From the NCBI RefSeq assembly GCF_025642115.1, contig NZ_CP106753.1, positions 3,287,501-3,351,500 of the forward strand: a stretch of 64,000 nt of DNA, given 5' to 3'. Positions 56,673 to 64,000 of the stretch are shown piece after piece. The notes under the pieces were generated by a model, which saw only the letters and a program-made list of their open reading frames with translations, was not told the DNA's origin and did not search any database. The first letter of the stretch is position 1; each line of letters opens with the position of its first letter. The translations under genes and the position numbers were made by a program. The DNA comes from Chitiniphilus purpureus. GTDB taxonomy: Bacteria > Pseudomonadota > Gammaproteobacteria > Burkholderiales > Chitinibacteraceae.

Positions 56673-57998
56673 TCAATGGCAGCCGCAATGGCAGCCGCGC
56701 GCATGGCGCACGGCGCGCACGGGGCCGGGTTCGGCCGCCGGCAGTGCCTGCCAGCCCGGGACGGCCGGGTTGTCGGTACTGGGCGGCAGGCTGGGGTCGC
56801 GGGTGGCGGCCTGGCCGGTCAACAGATTGGCGCGGGTCTCGACCGCGCCGCCGATGCGCTCACGCAGCGGCACCCCGGCGCCGAAATGGGCGGTGCGGGG
56901 ATCGGCGCGCAACGCGAACACCTGGTTGCGCTGCCCGGGATTGGCCGCGGCGGCGGCGATCGGGTTGTCCGGTGCGGCGACCGTCGGCGCGGCGCCTTCG
57001 AACGCGCGGCGCGCCGCGGTTTCGCCCGCGATGGCCGCCTCGGCCTTGAGCGCCTCCAATCCGGCACCCACGCCGCCGGCCCCGGCCAGCGCATGGCCCC
57101 GTACGATGGCATCGCGCGGGTCGGCACCGCTGCCAGCGCCGGCCCCCCCGCCGGTAAGGCCGAGCCGTGCCGGGCCAGCGGTGGCCGCGCCGGCAACCAC
57201 CCCGCCCGCATGCCCGAGTCCGACCGGGGCGGCGGCACCCAGCCGGATCTCGACACCGGCCTGCAACCGCAGCGGATCGCCGATGCCGGCAGCCAGCGCG
57301 CGCCAGCCGGCCGGATCGAGGCCGTGCCGCTGGGCGAGCTGTGCCAGGCTTTCGCCGTCGAGTGCCCGCGCCAGCGTGGCACCGGCCGCGTCGAGCGCGC
57401 CGCGTGCCTGCGACAGCGCCTGGGCGACGGGGCTGCCGGCCAGCGCCGCGGCACCGGGCGGCTGGGCGCCGGGCATGGCGGGAGCCGGACTGCCCGGCGT
57501 CGGCGCGCCGGCGGTGTCGGCCGTGCCCGGGCCGCGCCGGCCCAGCTGGTAGGCGGGGTCCTGCGCCTTGATGGTCAGGCTGACCTTGGCGCGCAGCGGC
57601 GTGCCGTCGGCGGCGAAGTGGTCCAGGTCCATGCCGTAGCTTTCGACGAGGCCGTCGATCTGCATGCGCGCCCATTCGAAACGCACCCGCGGCGGGATCT
57701 GCTGGCCGGTCTTGGGCCGCACGAAGTATTCGATCTTGTCGGTGCGCTCAAGCACCGGGGTCGGATCGTCGGTCTGGCCTTCATCGGCGCTGTCGAACAC
57801 CAGCTCCAGCGTCAGCGTGGTCGAACCCGAGCCGACGTACTGACGGGCCTGGCGGCCGCTTTGCTGCCCGCCTTCGGTACGGTTGGCGATCGCCAGCCGC
57901 AGCGAAGTGGGATTGAACTGCACCGGGATGCGCGGCGCCAGTTCACGCGGGCGCTCGCCCGTGGAAATCTCGACCAGATAGGCTTTGACCAGCTCCAT
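56673..57998 (-). CDS. LysM-containing hub-adaptor/tube-initiator protein (Afp7-like)
   Basis: A 441-residue protein. The N-terminal domain (about 1-155) begins MELVKAYLVEISTGERPREL with IPVQFNPTSLRLAI. The FNPxxLxxxxxN motif and the later FEWARMQIDGLVESYGMDLD are characteristic of CIS tube/adaptor proteins. A LysM-like module follows at about 214-254 (DGESLAQLAQRHGLDPAGWR), then a long Ala/Gly-rich region. The protein ends VRHARGCHCGCH, an unusual Cys/His tail that could bind metal. In Afp the homologue closes the baseplate end of the inner tube. It is 3 bp after the tube 2 stop. Confidence 0.88.
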   Translation of the reverse strand: MELVKAYLVEISTGERPRELAPRIPVQFNPTSLRLAIANRTEGGQQSGRQARQYVGSGSTTLTLELVFDSADEGQTDDPTPVLERTDKIEYFVRPKTGQQIPPRVRFEWARMQIDGLVESYGMDLDHFAADGTPLRAKVSLTIKAQDPAYQLGRRGPGTADTAGAPTPGSPAPAMPGAQPPGAAALAGSPVAQALSQARGALDAAGATLARALDGESLAQLAQRHGLDPAGWRALAAGIGDPLRLQAGVEIRLGAAAPVGLGHAGGVVAGAATAGPARLGLTGGGAGAGSGADPRDAIVRGHALAGAGGVGAGLEALKAEAAIAGETAARRAFEGAAPTVAAPDNPIAAAAANPGQRNQVFALRADPRTAHFGAGVPLRERIGGAVETRANLLTGQAATRDPSLPPSTDNPAVPGWQALPAAEPGPVRAVRHARGCHCGCH

Positions 57999-58001
57999 GC
58001 G

Positions 58002-58607
58002 TCACTCCAGCCGCAATCCTTCGTGGACGATCTGCAACTCCTCGATCGCGATCTCGCCGGTGCGGGCGTTCAGCTCGGGGCCGCGCACCTTGAGCGGCAG
58101 GCCGCGCTCGAAGCTCCAGGTGGCGACCGGTGTGTTGGCCGCATCCAGCACCTCGATCACCCCGTCGTAGCGTGGCAGCGGCCGGGTGCCGGCAACCACC
58201 GCCTGCAGCCAGCGCCATAGTTCGTCGCGCAGCGCGCCACCGCTGGGGTGGAACATGCCGCGCCTGAAGGTGAGCGGCACGTAGCGCGCCCGCCCGGCAC
58301 GGCGCACCACACCGTCGTTGCGCCCGCCTTCCAGGTAGTCGGCCACGTCCATGCTCACTTCCAGGCCGCTGACTTCCTGGAACGCGCCATCGGTGAGCGC
58401 GGCACCGTCCTGCTGCTCGGCCTGCTGCCGGGCGCTGGCGGCCAGCGGCGCGAGCGCCGGGTCGGCCGTTGCGGCCTCGGCCATGCTGCGCGCCGCATCG
58501 CGTGACACCTGCCTCTCCTCGGCGGCAGCGGCGCTCTCGGGGCTGCGCCGCAGCCGGACCCGGAAGCGGAAGGTACGCATGAACAACAGCGCTTCGGTCA
58601 TGTTCAT
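58002..58607 (-). CDS. Second inner-tube protein, gp19-like with insertion (Afp5-like)
   Basis: A 201-residue member of the phage tail tube family. It has the fold markers FQEVSGLEVSMDVADYLEGG, then PLTFRRGMFHPSGGALRDEL and an end GEIAIEELQIVHEGLRLE, closely paralleling tube 1 (MEEIQLAHEGIEYA). An insertion of about 40 Ala/Glu-rich residues near the N-terminus distinguishes it. In Afp the second tube protein (Afp5) starts the tube on the baseplate. The ATG overlaps the sheath 2 stop by four bases. Confidence 0.9.
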   Translation of the reverse strand: MNMTEALLFMRTFRFRVRLRRSPESAAAAEERQVSRDAARSMAEAATADPALAPLAASARQQAEQQDGAALTDGAFQEVSGLEVSMDVADYLEGGRNDGVVRRAGRARYVPLTFRRGMFHPSGGALRDELWRWLQAVVAGTRPLPRYDGVIEVLDAANTPVATWSFERGLPLKVRGPELNARTGEIAIEELQIVHEGLRLE

Positions 58608-60631
58608 TCCTCCAGACTCAACGTGCCGTCGCCGTCGCGCGTGAGCCGCAGCACGATGAATTCGAGCGGCTCGGCCGGCGCCACGCCGATCTGCATCACC
58701 AGTTCGCCCACGTCACCGCGCCAAGGCGGATTGAGCACGTCGTCACAGCGCACGAAGAACGCCTGCGCCTCGCTGGCGCCGCGCAGCGCGCCGGCCCGGT
58801 ACAGACGGCGCAGCAGCGCGGTCACGAGCTGGGCCAGTTCCCGGCGCAGCGCCGGGCCATTGGGCTCGAACACCGCCCATTGCATGCGGCGCGCCAGGGT
58901 GCGACGCAACATCAGCATCAGCCGCCGCACCGAGAGCTGGCGCCAGTCGGCATCGCGCGACAATGTGCGCGCCGCGCTCAGCAGCACGCCGGTGCTGTCG
59001 TGCAGGAACACGTTGACGCCGGACTGATGCAACGCGGCGTGGGTCTGCGGATCGACGCGTACCGCCGTCTTGACCGCGTCGCGCGCCACGCTGTTGGCCG
59101 GGCCAGCCTGCACCCCCAGCTGCAGCTCGCGCGCGGCGATGATGCCGGCGGCCGGCGCCGACGGCGGGATCAGCACCAGCGCGTCGCGGCCGTCGTCATC
59201 GCCTGCCACCGCCAGCCAGGGGTGGTAGGCAGCGGCGTAGCCGGTGTCGAACTGGCTGCGCCAGGCGAGGATCTGCTGCGGCGTCAGCCCCGGCGGCACA
59301 TCGAGCAGCGCGATCCGCTCGGCTGTGGTCGCCGCGAAGCCTGCCACCTGCTGCTGCAGGGCAACGATGCGCGCAAGGTGGTCCGGCCGCTTGGGATCGA
59401 GCGCCAGGCCGGCGAGTGCGTCGGTGAGATCGTCCTGCGCCGGTGCCGGCGGCAGCACCACACAGTCACCGAATGCGGGGCCGGCAAGCGAGGGCTGGAA
59501 CACCTTGCCGGCTGGCGGCAGCGCACGCGGCTGATACAGGTCGGGCACGCACAGCTGGGTCAGATCCGGGATGCGGTGCAGCGCGTGGAGACCGGCAAAG
59601 TCCGCGTCGTCGGCCGCCGGGTCCCAGCCTGCATCGAAGAAGTCGGCATGCACGAGATCGGCCCAACGGTCCGCCCCGCCATCGAACGGCCGGCTCGCCG
59701 CCGACGGCAGCGCGGGGTTGAGCGGCATCACCCGGCCGCCCGCCCAGGCTGCATCCGGCCAGACCAGCGTGGACTGCTGGCACAGCACACTGGCCAGCCA
59801 ACGCGGATGCGCCACCGACAGCCCCAGCGCGGTGAAGCATTCGCTGCGACCGGCGCCGTCCGAGACCGCCAGTTCGCCGGCCACCTCCTCGATGCGGACA
59901 AGCTGTTCGGGCTTGAACACGCCGCCCCCGGCACCGGGCAGCGCGGCGGACAGCGTGGCGGCGCGGTAGCGTTGCGGTTGCTGCATGTCGCCTGCGGTGG
60001 CGACGCCGGTCACCCAGCGCAGATGGCGCGTGCCGTCCACCAGATGGAGCCGCAGCAGCGCGCCCTCGGGCAGCGCGCTGTCACGTGCCAGGCGCAGGCT
60101 GGCGGCGGTGAGCGCGACCGCCTGCAACGGTGCGGCCAGGAAGGTGAGCGCCAGCACGAGCGCATTGCCCCAGCGACCTTCGTTGCGCGCGGCGAACGCC
60201 AGCGGTACGGCAAGGCCGGCAAGCTCACCGTGGGCGACTCCCTTGTTGTTGCGCGCATCGCCGTACTCGTGGACCACGCGCACGATATAGGCGCGCGCGC
60301 CGCCCTGCTCGAAGAAGCTGGCCACCGCGTACGGCAACAGGCCCGGCCCTTCGAATCCGCCGAACAGCGCACGGTATTCGTCGAAGCGCTCCACCGGCAC
60401 CGCCACGCTGCGCAGCCGTGCGCGGCCGGGCAGGCACATGGTCCAGTCGGCCGCGTGTTGCGCGGTTTCGTCCACCTTGGGTACGCGGCACGGTCCGCGC
60501 GGCGCGACACCGACGAAGGCGCACACGTCCATGCGCTCGCCGGTGAGGCGGCGCACCGGGTCGGGCGGCAGCGTATAGACGCCGGGGGCGCCGCGGGCGA
60601 TGCGATCAAGGACGGCATCCAGGGCTGGCAT
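58604..60631 (-). CDS. Second contractile sheath protein
   Basis: A 675-residue sheath-family protein. The N-terminus is ARGAPGVYTLPPDPVRRLTG, with the core VASFFEQGGARAYIVRVVHE. The C-terminal sheath domain (LSVRRLMLMLRRTLARRMQW, then AVFEPNGPALRREL and FFVRCDDVLNPP) parallels sheath 1. The ATG at 60631 follows GGGAG; the open frame extends 37 residues upstream into the tube gene and is rejected. Multiple sheath paralogues are normal in Afp (Afp2-4); this larger one may form the baseplate-proximal ring. Confidence 0.92.
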   Translation of the reverse strand: MPALDAVLDRIARGAPGVYTLPPDPVRRLTGERMDVCAFVGVAPRGPCRVPKVDETAQHAADWTMCLPGRARLRSVAVPVERFDEYRALFGGFEGPGLLPYAVASFFEQGGARAYIVRVVHEYGDARNNKGVAHGELAGLAVPLAFAARNEGRWGNALVLALTFLAAPLQAVALTAASLRLARDSALPEGALLRLHLVDGTRHLRWVTGVATAGDMQQPQRYRAATLSAALPGAGGGVFKPEQLVRIEEVAGELAVSDGAGRSECFTALGLSVAHPRWLASVLCQQSTLVWPDAAWAGGRVMPLNPALPSAASRPFDGGADRWADLVHADFFDAGWDPAADDADFAGLHALHRIPDLTQLCVPDLYQPRALPPAGKVFQPSLAGPAFGDCVVLPPAPAQDDLTDALAGLALDPKRPDHLARIVALQQQVAGFAATTAERIALLDVPPGLTPQQILAWRSQFDTGYAAAYHPWLAVAGDDDGRDALVLIPPSAPAAGIIAARELQLGVQAGPANSVARDAVKTAVRVDPQTHAALHQSGVNVFLHDSTGVLLSAARTLSRDADWRQLSVRRLMLMLRRTLARRMQWAVFEPNGPALRRELAQLVTALLRRLYRAGALRGASEAQAFFVRCDDVLNPPWRGDVGELVMQIGVAPAEPLEFIVLRLTRDGDGTLSLEE

Positions 60632-60651
60632 GGCGGTGTGTGCTCCCAGAT

Positions 60652-61101
60652 TCAGGCGTACTCGATGCCTTCGTGGGCGAGCTGGATCTCCTCCATCGCC
60701 ACCTCGCCGCCGCCCTTGGCCGCCAGCGTCGGCCCGGTCCATTTCTTGATCTGGGCATTGCGCAGCGAAAAGGTCAGCACCGGCTGGCGCGCCTCGTCCA
60801 GCAACGTGATGGTGACGGTGCGCGGTTCGTGCTGCCCTTCACGCACCCGCTTGTACCACTCGAACAGGTCGAGCGAGCCGATCAGGCCGCGCTTGAGTGT
60901 CACGTCGTCGTTCTTGAAGGTGTTGGCCACCTTGCGCACGGTGTTCACCGGCTCGTTGCCGTTACGGTATTCCGAGTAGCTGATTTCCGAACCCAGGCCG
61001 CTCACGTCCGAAAAACCGGCCACCACGCTCGCTTCGTCGGTGCCGCCGAGCGAGACCAGGTAGTTGAACGCGCCATAGGGGTTGGTTCGCAATGTCGCCA
61101 T
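60652..61101 (-). CDS. Main inner-tube protein (gp19-like, Afp1/Hcp-like)
   Basis: A 149-residue tail tube protein. The start MATLRTNPYGAFNYLVSLGG, the loop VAGFSDVSGLGSEISYSEYR, the motif VTLKRGLIGSLDLFEWYKRV and the end EVAMEEIQLAHEGIEYA are canonical for the hexameric tube that lines the eCIS lumen and carries cargo. It is preceded by sheath 1 (79-bp gap) and followed by sheath 2 (20-bp gap). Confidence 0.96.
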   Translation of the reverse strand: MATLRTNPYGAFNYLVSLGGTDEASVVAGFSDVSGLGSEISYSEYRNGNEPVNTVRKVANTFKNDDVTLKRGLIGSLDLFEWYKRVREGQHEPRTVTITLLDEARQPVLTFSLRNAQIKKWTGPTLAAKGGGEVAMEEIQLAHEGIEYA

Positions 61102-61180
61102 GGGGCTGATCCTTCTGCTGCTAAGTAGGAACGCCGGGGCGAAGGCGCGTCGGCATCAGCGGCGCACCCGCCCGGCACCG

Positions 61181-63043
61181 TCATTTCTGCGCGTCCGCGG
61201 TCCACTGACCGACGCGGAAGATCACGAACTCGGCCGGCTTGACCGGTGCGACGCCGACCAGACAGATCAGCCGGCCGTTGTCCAGGTCGTTCTGCGCCAT
61301 GGTGGTGCGATCACAGCGGACGAAGTACGCGTCCTCGGGCTTGTCGCCCAGCAGCGCGCCATCGCGCCACATCACGTACAGGAAGTCCTCGACCATGCGC
61401 CGGATGTTGGCCCACAGCCGCGCGTTGTTCGGCTCGAACACCGCCCACTGCGTGCCCTTGTCGATGCTGTGCTCCAGGTAGATGAACAGCCGCCGCACGT
61501 TCACGTATTTCCATTCCGGGTCCGAGCTGATGGTGCGCGCGCCCCAGACGCGGTTGCCCCGCCCTTCGAAGAAGCGCAGCGCATTGATGCCCTCCGGGTT
61601 GAGCACATCCTGGCGTGGCTTGTTGATATTGGCTTCGAAACGGGTCAACCCGCGTACCACCTCATTGGCCGGCGCCTTGTGCACGCCCCGTTCGATGTCG
61701 CTGCGGGCGTAGATGCCGGCGACAAAACCCGACGGCGGCAACAGCAGCCGCTTTTGCGGCGCGCCCTGGGTGGGGCGCTCGTTCGGGTCGAGAATTTCCA
61801 CCCATGGGTGATAAATTGCCGCATATTTGCTGTCGAACAACCCGCGGAATTCGCGTACCTGGTTCATCGACGAACCGCGTGGCGCATCCAGTACGGCGAT
61901 GCGATAGCGACAGCGCTCGGCATGCGCGATCAGCGCCGCCGCCCCGCTGGCCACGTCCGCCAGCGCCACCGCGTCGGGCAACGCAACGATGGCGATGTCA
62001 TCGATCTCGGCCAGCGCCTCCAGCCCGGTGGCCTTGACGTCGGCGTCGTCCAGGCTTGCGGGCTCGCCGGCCAGGTCGGCATCGATCAGCGTGCTGCCGT
62101 CGTCCCCGCCGGCAAGGCGCGGGCTGGGGTTGGCCTGCAGCGCGATCAACAGCAAGGCCGGCAGGAACGAGGGCACCGGTGCACCCGGCGGCTCGGGGTC
62201 CCAGTCCAGCCAGACGGTGCTGTCCTCGTCCTCGGGGTCGTCCTGTTGCAGGATGTGACCGATGTAACGCCGCTGGGCCGGGTGCAGCCCGAGCTCCTGG
62301 GTCACGTCGATACGCTCATCGTTCACCGCCACGGTCACCCTCGCTTCGACCAGCTGGATGATGGCGTTGGCCGCGGGCAGCACCGGATTGCCGTTCTTGT
62401 CCGAGAAGCTTTGCTTGCCGTCGGCATCCTGCGTCACCACTGCCAGCTGATCCGCATCGAGCGGCGCATTGCCGACCGGGATGGGGTCGCCCGGGGCGAT
62501 GATCTCGACCAGGGCGCCATCGCGCGCGCGGCGCGCCTGCACGTCGCCCTCGTCATCCAGGTAGGACACGTTCTTGCTGCGCACCGCTTCGGTGCGCACA
62601 TGCACCTCGCCGGCCCGCCCCGGCCAGCGCGCATACCAGGTGGCGGTCAGGCCGCCGCCGGCATTGATCGCCCGACGGGCACAGCCGGCGTAGGTGGGCT
62701 CGCCGGTGCCGCCGTCCACGCCCGGTGCCGCCTGGGCATACACCCGCGACACGTAGAGGCGCTGGCCGCCGTTGAGGAAGAAGGCGCGCACCGCATGCGC
62801 CAGATAGTTGATACGGCCGACCCCGTCGGGGGCCACGTCCTCCAGCCCGCCATAGACCCGTTCGAACTCGGTGAAGCTCGTGATCAGCCGGGGTGCGGCC
62901 GCCTTGGGCGCGCCCGGAAAGTAGACCGGCCCATAGCGCGTGGCGCCGGCGAAACCGGTGGTGGAGGTGGGCACGCCTTCCAGCGATTTGGCGCGAAAGC
63001 TGACCTCTTCGACGTACACGCCGGGCGCAAGGTACTCGGGCAT
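61181..63043 (-). CDS. Main contractile sheath protein (Afp2-like)
   Basis: A 620-residue sheath protein. The start MPEYLAPGVYVEEVSFRAKS and GVPTSTTGFAGATRYGPVYF is diagnostic. The conserved C-terminal domain shows VRRLFIYLEHSIDKGTQWAV, FEPNNARLWANIRRMVEDFL and PAEFVIFRVGQW. A central variable domain (about 100-330) is inserted and likely decorates the outside of the particle. GGAGAG lies seven bases before the ATG. As the first major structural gene in the array it may be near a promoter, but the window does not show one clearly. Confidence 0.96.
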   Translation of the reverse strand: MPEYLAPGVYVEEVSFRAKSLEGVPTSTTGFAGATRYGPVYFPGAPKAAAPRLITSFTEFERVYGGLEDVAPDGVGRINYLAHAVRAFFLNGGQRLYVSRVYAQAAPGVDGGTGEPTYAGCARRAINAGGGLTATWYARWPGRAGEVHVRTEAVRSKNVSYLDDEGDVQARRARDGALVEIIAPGDPIPVGNAPLDADQLAVVTQDADGKQSFSDKNGNPVLPAANAIIQLVEARVTVAVNDERIDVTQELGLHPAQRRYIGHILQQDDPEDEDSTVWLDWDPEPPGAPVPSFLPALLLIALQANPSPRLAGGDDGSTLIDADLAGEPASLDDADVKATGLEALAEIDDIAIVALPDAVALADVASGAAALIAHAERCRYRIAVLDAPRGSSMNQVREFRGLFDSKYAAIYHPWVEILDPNERPTQGAPQKRLLLPPSGFVAGIYARSDIERGVHKAPANEVVRGLTRFEANINKPRQDVLNPEGINALRFFEGRGNRVWGARTISSDPEWKYVNVRRLFIYLEHSIDKGTQWAVFEPNNARLWANIRRMVEDFLYVMWRDGALLGDKPEDAYFVRCDRTTMAQNDLDNGRLICLVGVAPVKPAEFVIFRVGQWTADAQK

Positions 63044-63100
63044 CGCATTCTCTCCTACAGAGTGTTCACAATGGCCACGCTGTGGCGGCCCGGTTGCACA

Positions 63101-63934
63101 TCAGAACGCCAGGTCGGCCAGCCCGCGTGCGAGCACGCCCAGCCGCAGGTTGACCACCCGGTGCGCCACCGGCACATAGCCGGGTGGCAGCTCGGCGCCG
63201 GCCAGCACCGCATCGTCCGGCCCCCAGCCGGCCGGCGTTTCCAGCGGCACGTCCCACAGTGGGTCGCGCTGCGGCGTCCCGGCATCGGGCGGCACCGGTT
63301 CGGGGGGCGCGAACAGCGTCAGGCGCACGCTCATCGCCGCGCCGTTGCCCGGCTGCGCCGCCGCCGGGGGCAGCAGCAGCAGCACCTCGCCGCGCTCGTC
63401 GCCACAGCCGCGCGCGACAATGCTGGCCTGTGCCAGATCGGCCTGCGCCGCCGGCACACTGGCGACCAGCCGCACCCAGCGCGCCGGGCGACGTGGCAGG
63501 CCGTTGCCGGGATTGCGTACCGCATGGATACGCACGCCGGTGGCGGTCTCCCATATGGGGTAGGCCGGCCCGGGGAACAGCCAGACACGGCAGGCACGTG
63601 CGCCCGGAGCGGCCGCCTCGGCCTGCGCCAGCGTGGGCAGCGTGAGCGCCAGCCGCCGTGGCAACAGCATGCGATGGGCGGATGGCGGGGCGTAGCGGCC
63701 CTGCGCCGCCGGCACCAGCCGTACTACCAGCGGCTGCGCCGTACCGGACTGGCGCGGGTGGTAGCGCAGCACGAAGCGGTTGGACGGCAGGCATGTCAGC
63801 GGCGGTCGCCGGGCCGGCGGCAATTCGTCGAGCGAGACCGTCAGCGGCATCAACGCGGGCTGGCCGCTGGCCGCATCCATCAGCGCCAGCCCCAGCGCCA
63901 GGTGCTGCGTGATCACCGCGGTGCCGGCGTTCAC
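63101..63934 (-). CDS. Uncharacterised eCIS-locus protein upstream of the sheath gene
   Basis: A 277-residue protein starting at a GTG (63934) with an excellent GGAGGTGA ribosome site four bases upstream; the GTGA overlaps the previous stop. The sequence is beta-rich with many Pro and Arg residues (FVLRYHPRQSGTAQPLVVRL, ARACRVWLFPGPAYPIWETA) and no signal peptide. I recognise no family. It has the look of a paired beta-sandwich, and its position between an upstream cap-like gene and the sheath suggests a role in tail termination or assembly. Confidence 0.68.
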   Translation of the reverse strand: MNAGTAVITQHLALGLALMDAASGQPALMPLTVSLDELPPARRPPLTCLPSNRFVLRYHPRQSGTAQPLVVRLVPAAQGRYAPPSAHRMLLPRRLALTLPTLAQAEAAAPGARACRVWLFPGPAYPIWETATGVRIHAVRNPGNGLPRRPARWVRLVASVPAAQADLAQASIVARGCGDERGEVLLLLPPAAAQPGNGAAMSVRLTLFAPPEPVPPDAGTPQRDPLWDVPLETPAGWGPDDAVLAGAELPPGYVPVAHRVVNLRLGVLARGLADLAF

Positions 63935-64000
63935 GTCACCTCCAGGCCGGCTTGGGCGCTGGCGGTGACCACGTCCGGATCGCGCACCGCGGGCACGCCA
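63931..64000 (-). CDS. 3' end of an upstream eCIS gene (partial)
   Basis: The last 22 codons of a minus-strand gene run in from the right edge and read VPAVRDPDVVTASAQAGLEV then T and TGA. Third positions are G or C almost throughout, and the stop overlaps the next GTG start by four bases. By position it could be the DUF4255/Pvc16-like tail terminator found at the head of related loci, but too little is visible to identify it. Confidence 0.5.
   Translation of the reverse strand, partial: GVPAVRDPDVVTASAQAGLEVT

Noticed and set aside
56452..56688. A 78-codon minus-strand frame over the small-gene region
   Set aside because: It is in another frame from the 54-codon ORF at 56493-56657, which has the ribosome site and fitting neighbours.
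55410..58220. A 936-codon plus-strand open frame
   Set aside because: It spans several well-supported minus-strand eCIS genes, including the hub and LysM genes, and has no domain of its own.
34028..64000. Type VI secretion system or prophage
   Set aside because: No TssB/C pair, TssJLM membrane complex, capsid, terminase or lysis genes were seen. The Afp15-type ATPase, two tube proteins and the DUF4157 cargo fit an eCIS instead.

Overview
The window comes from a high-GC Gram-negative bacterium, most likely a betaproteobacterium. The evidence is the linked dnaX-ybaB-recR genes, a Burkholderia/Neisseria-type porin ending in Phe, a pyruvate dehydrogenase operon whose E3 carries its own lipoyl domain, and HexR-controlled Entner-Doudoroff genes. 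A multidomain chitin-type LPMO suggests a chitinolytic relative such as a Chitinibacteraceae-like member of the Neisseriales. That placement is an inference from gene content only.

Region 1 (1-6.6 kb) is housekeeping. It holds the 5' part of a hexapeptide acyltransferase running off the left edge, guaA, a PBP4-type dacB overlapping a small Cys-motif protein, and then the divergent dnaX, ybaB and recR genes.

Region 2 (6.6-21.5 kb) is a glucose uptake and catabolism block. It contains a gtsABCD-like glucose/mannose ABC transporter, a porin, GAPDH, eda and edd on the minus strand, and zwf, pgl, hexR and pgi on the plus strand. The edd/zwf intergenic region carries one near-consensus HexR operator beside edd and an overlapping pair beside zwf, and hexR itself lies 2.5 kb away. 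Glucose would enter through the porin and the Gts transporter and be oxidised by Zwf and Pgl to 6-phosphogluconate. Edd and Eda then yield pyruvate plus glyceraldehyde-3-phosphate. HexR would presumably derepress the pathway when KDPG accumulates.

Region 3 (21.5-34 kb) begins with aceE-aceF-lpdA, whose two spacers each hold a long inverted repeat, and ends that operon with a strong terminator. It continues with a secreted AA10 LPMO carrying two CBM5/12 modules, an exported glutathione-peroxidase-like protein, a membrane-anchored Ser/Thr kinase and a convergent DUF445 protein.

Region 4 (34-64 kb) is the highlight: one 30-kb minus-strand array of tightly packed and often 4-nt-overlapping genes encoding an extracellular contractile injection system (eCIS, Afp/PVC/MAC relatives). 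In transcription order it holds the tail end of an upstream gene at the right edge and an unknown 277-aa protein. Next come sheath 1, tube 1, sheath 2, tube 2, a LysM hub-adaptor, a 54-aa small protein, a gp27-like hub and a gp5-like spike. After these come an unknown 624-aa protein with a long hydrophobic stretch, gp25, baseplate J, a beta-propeller/tail-I fusion, a tape-measure-like protein and an AAA+ ATPase. The array ends with a coiled-coil protein, two large proteins sharing an N-terminal domain, a possible 40-aa ORF, and a 1241-aa DUF4157 protein with an HNH-like motif that is the best cargo candidate. No PAAR tip and no ordinary tail fibre are recognisable. I saw no tRNA, rRNA, CRISPR array, transposase or integrase.
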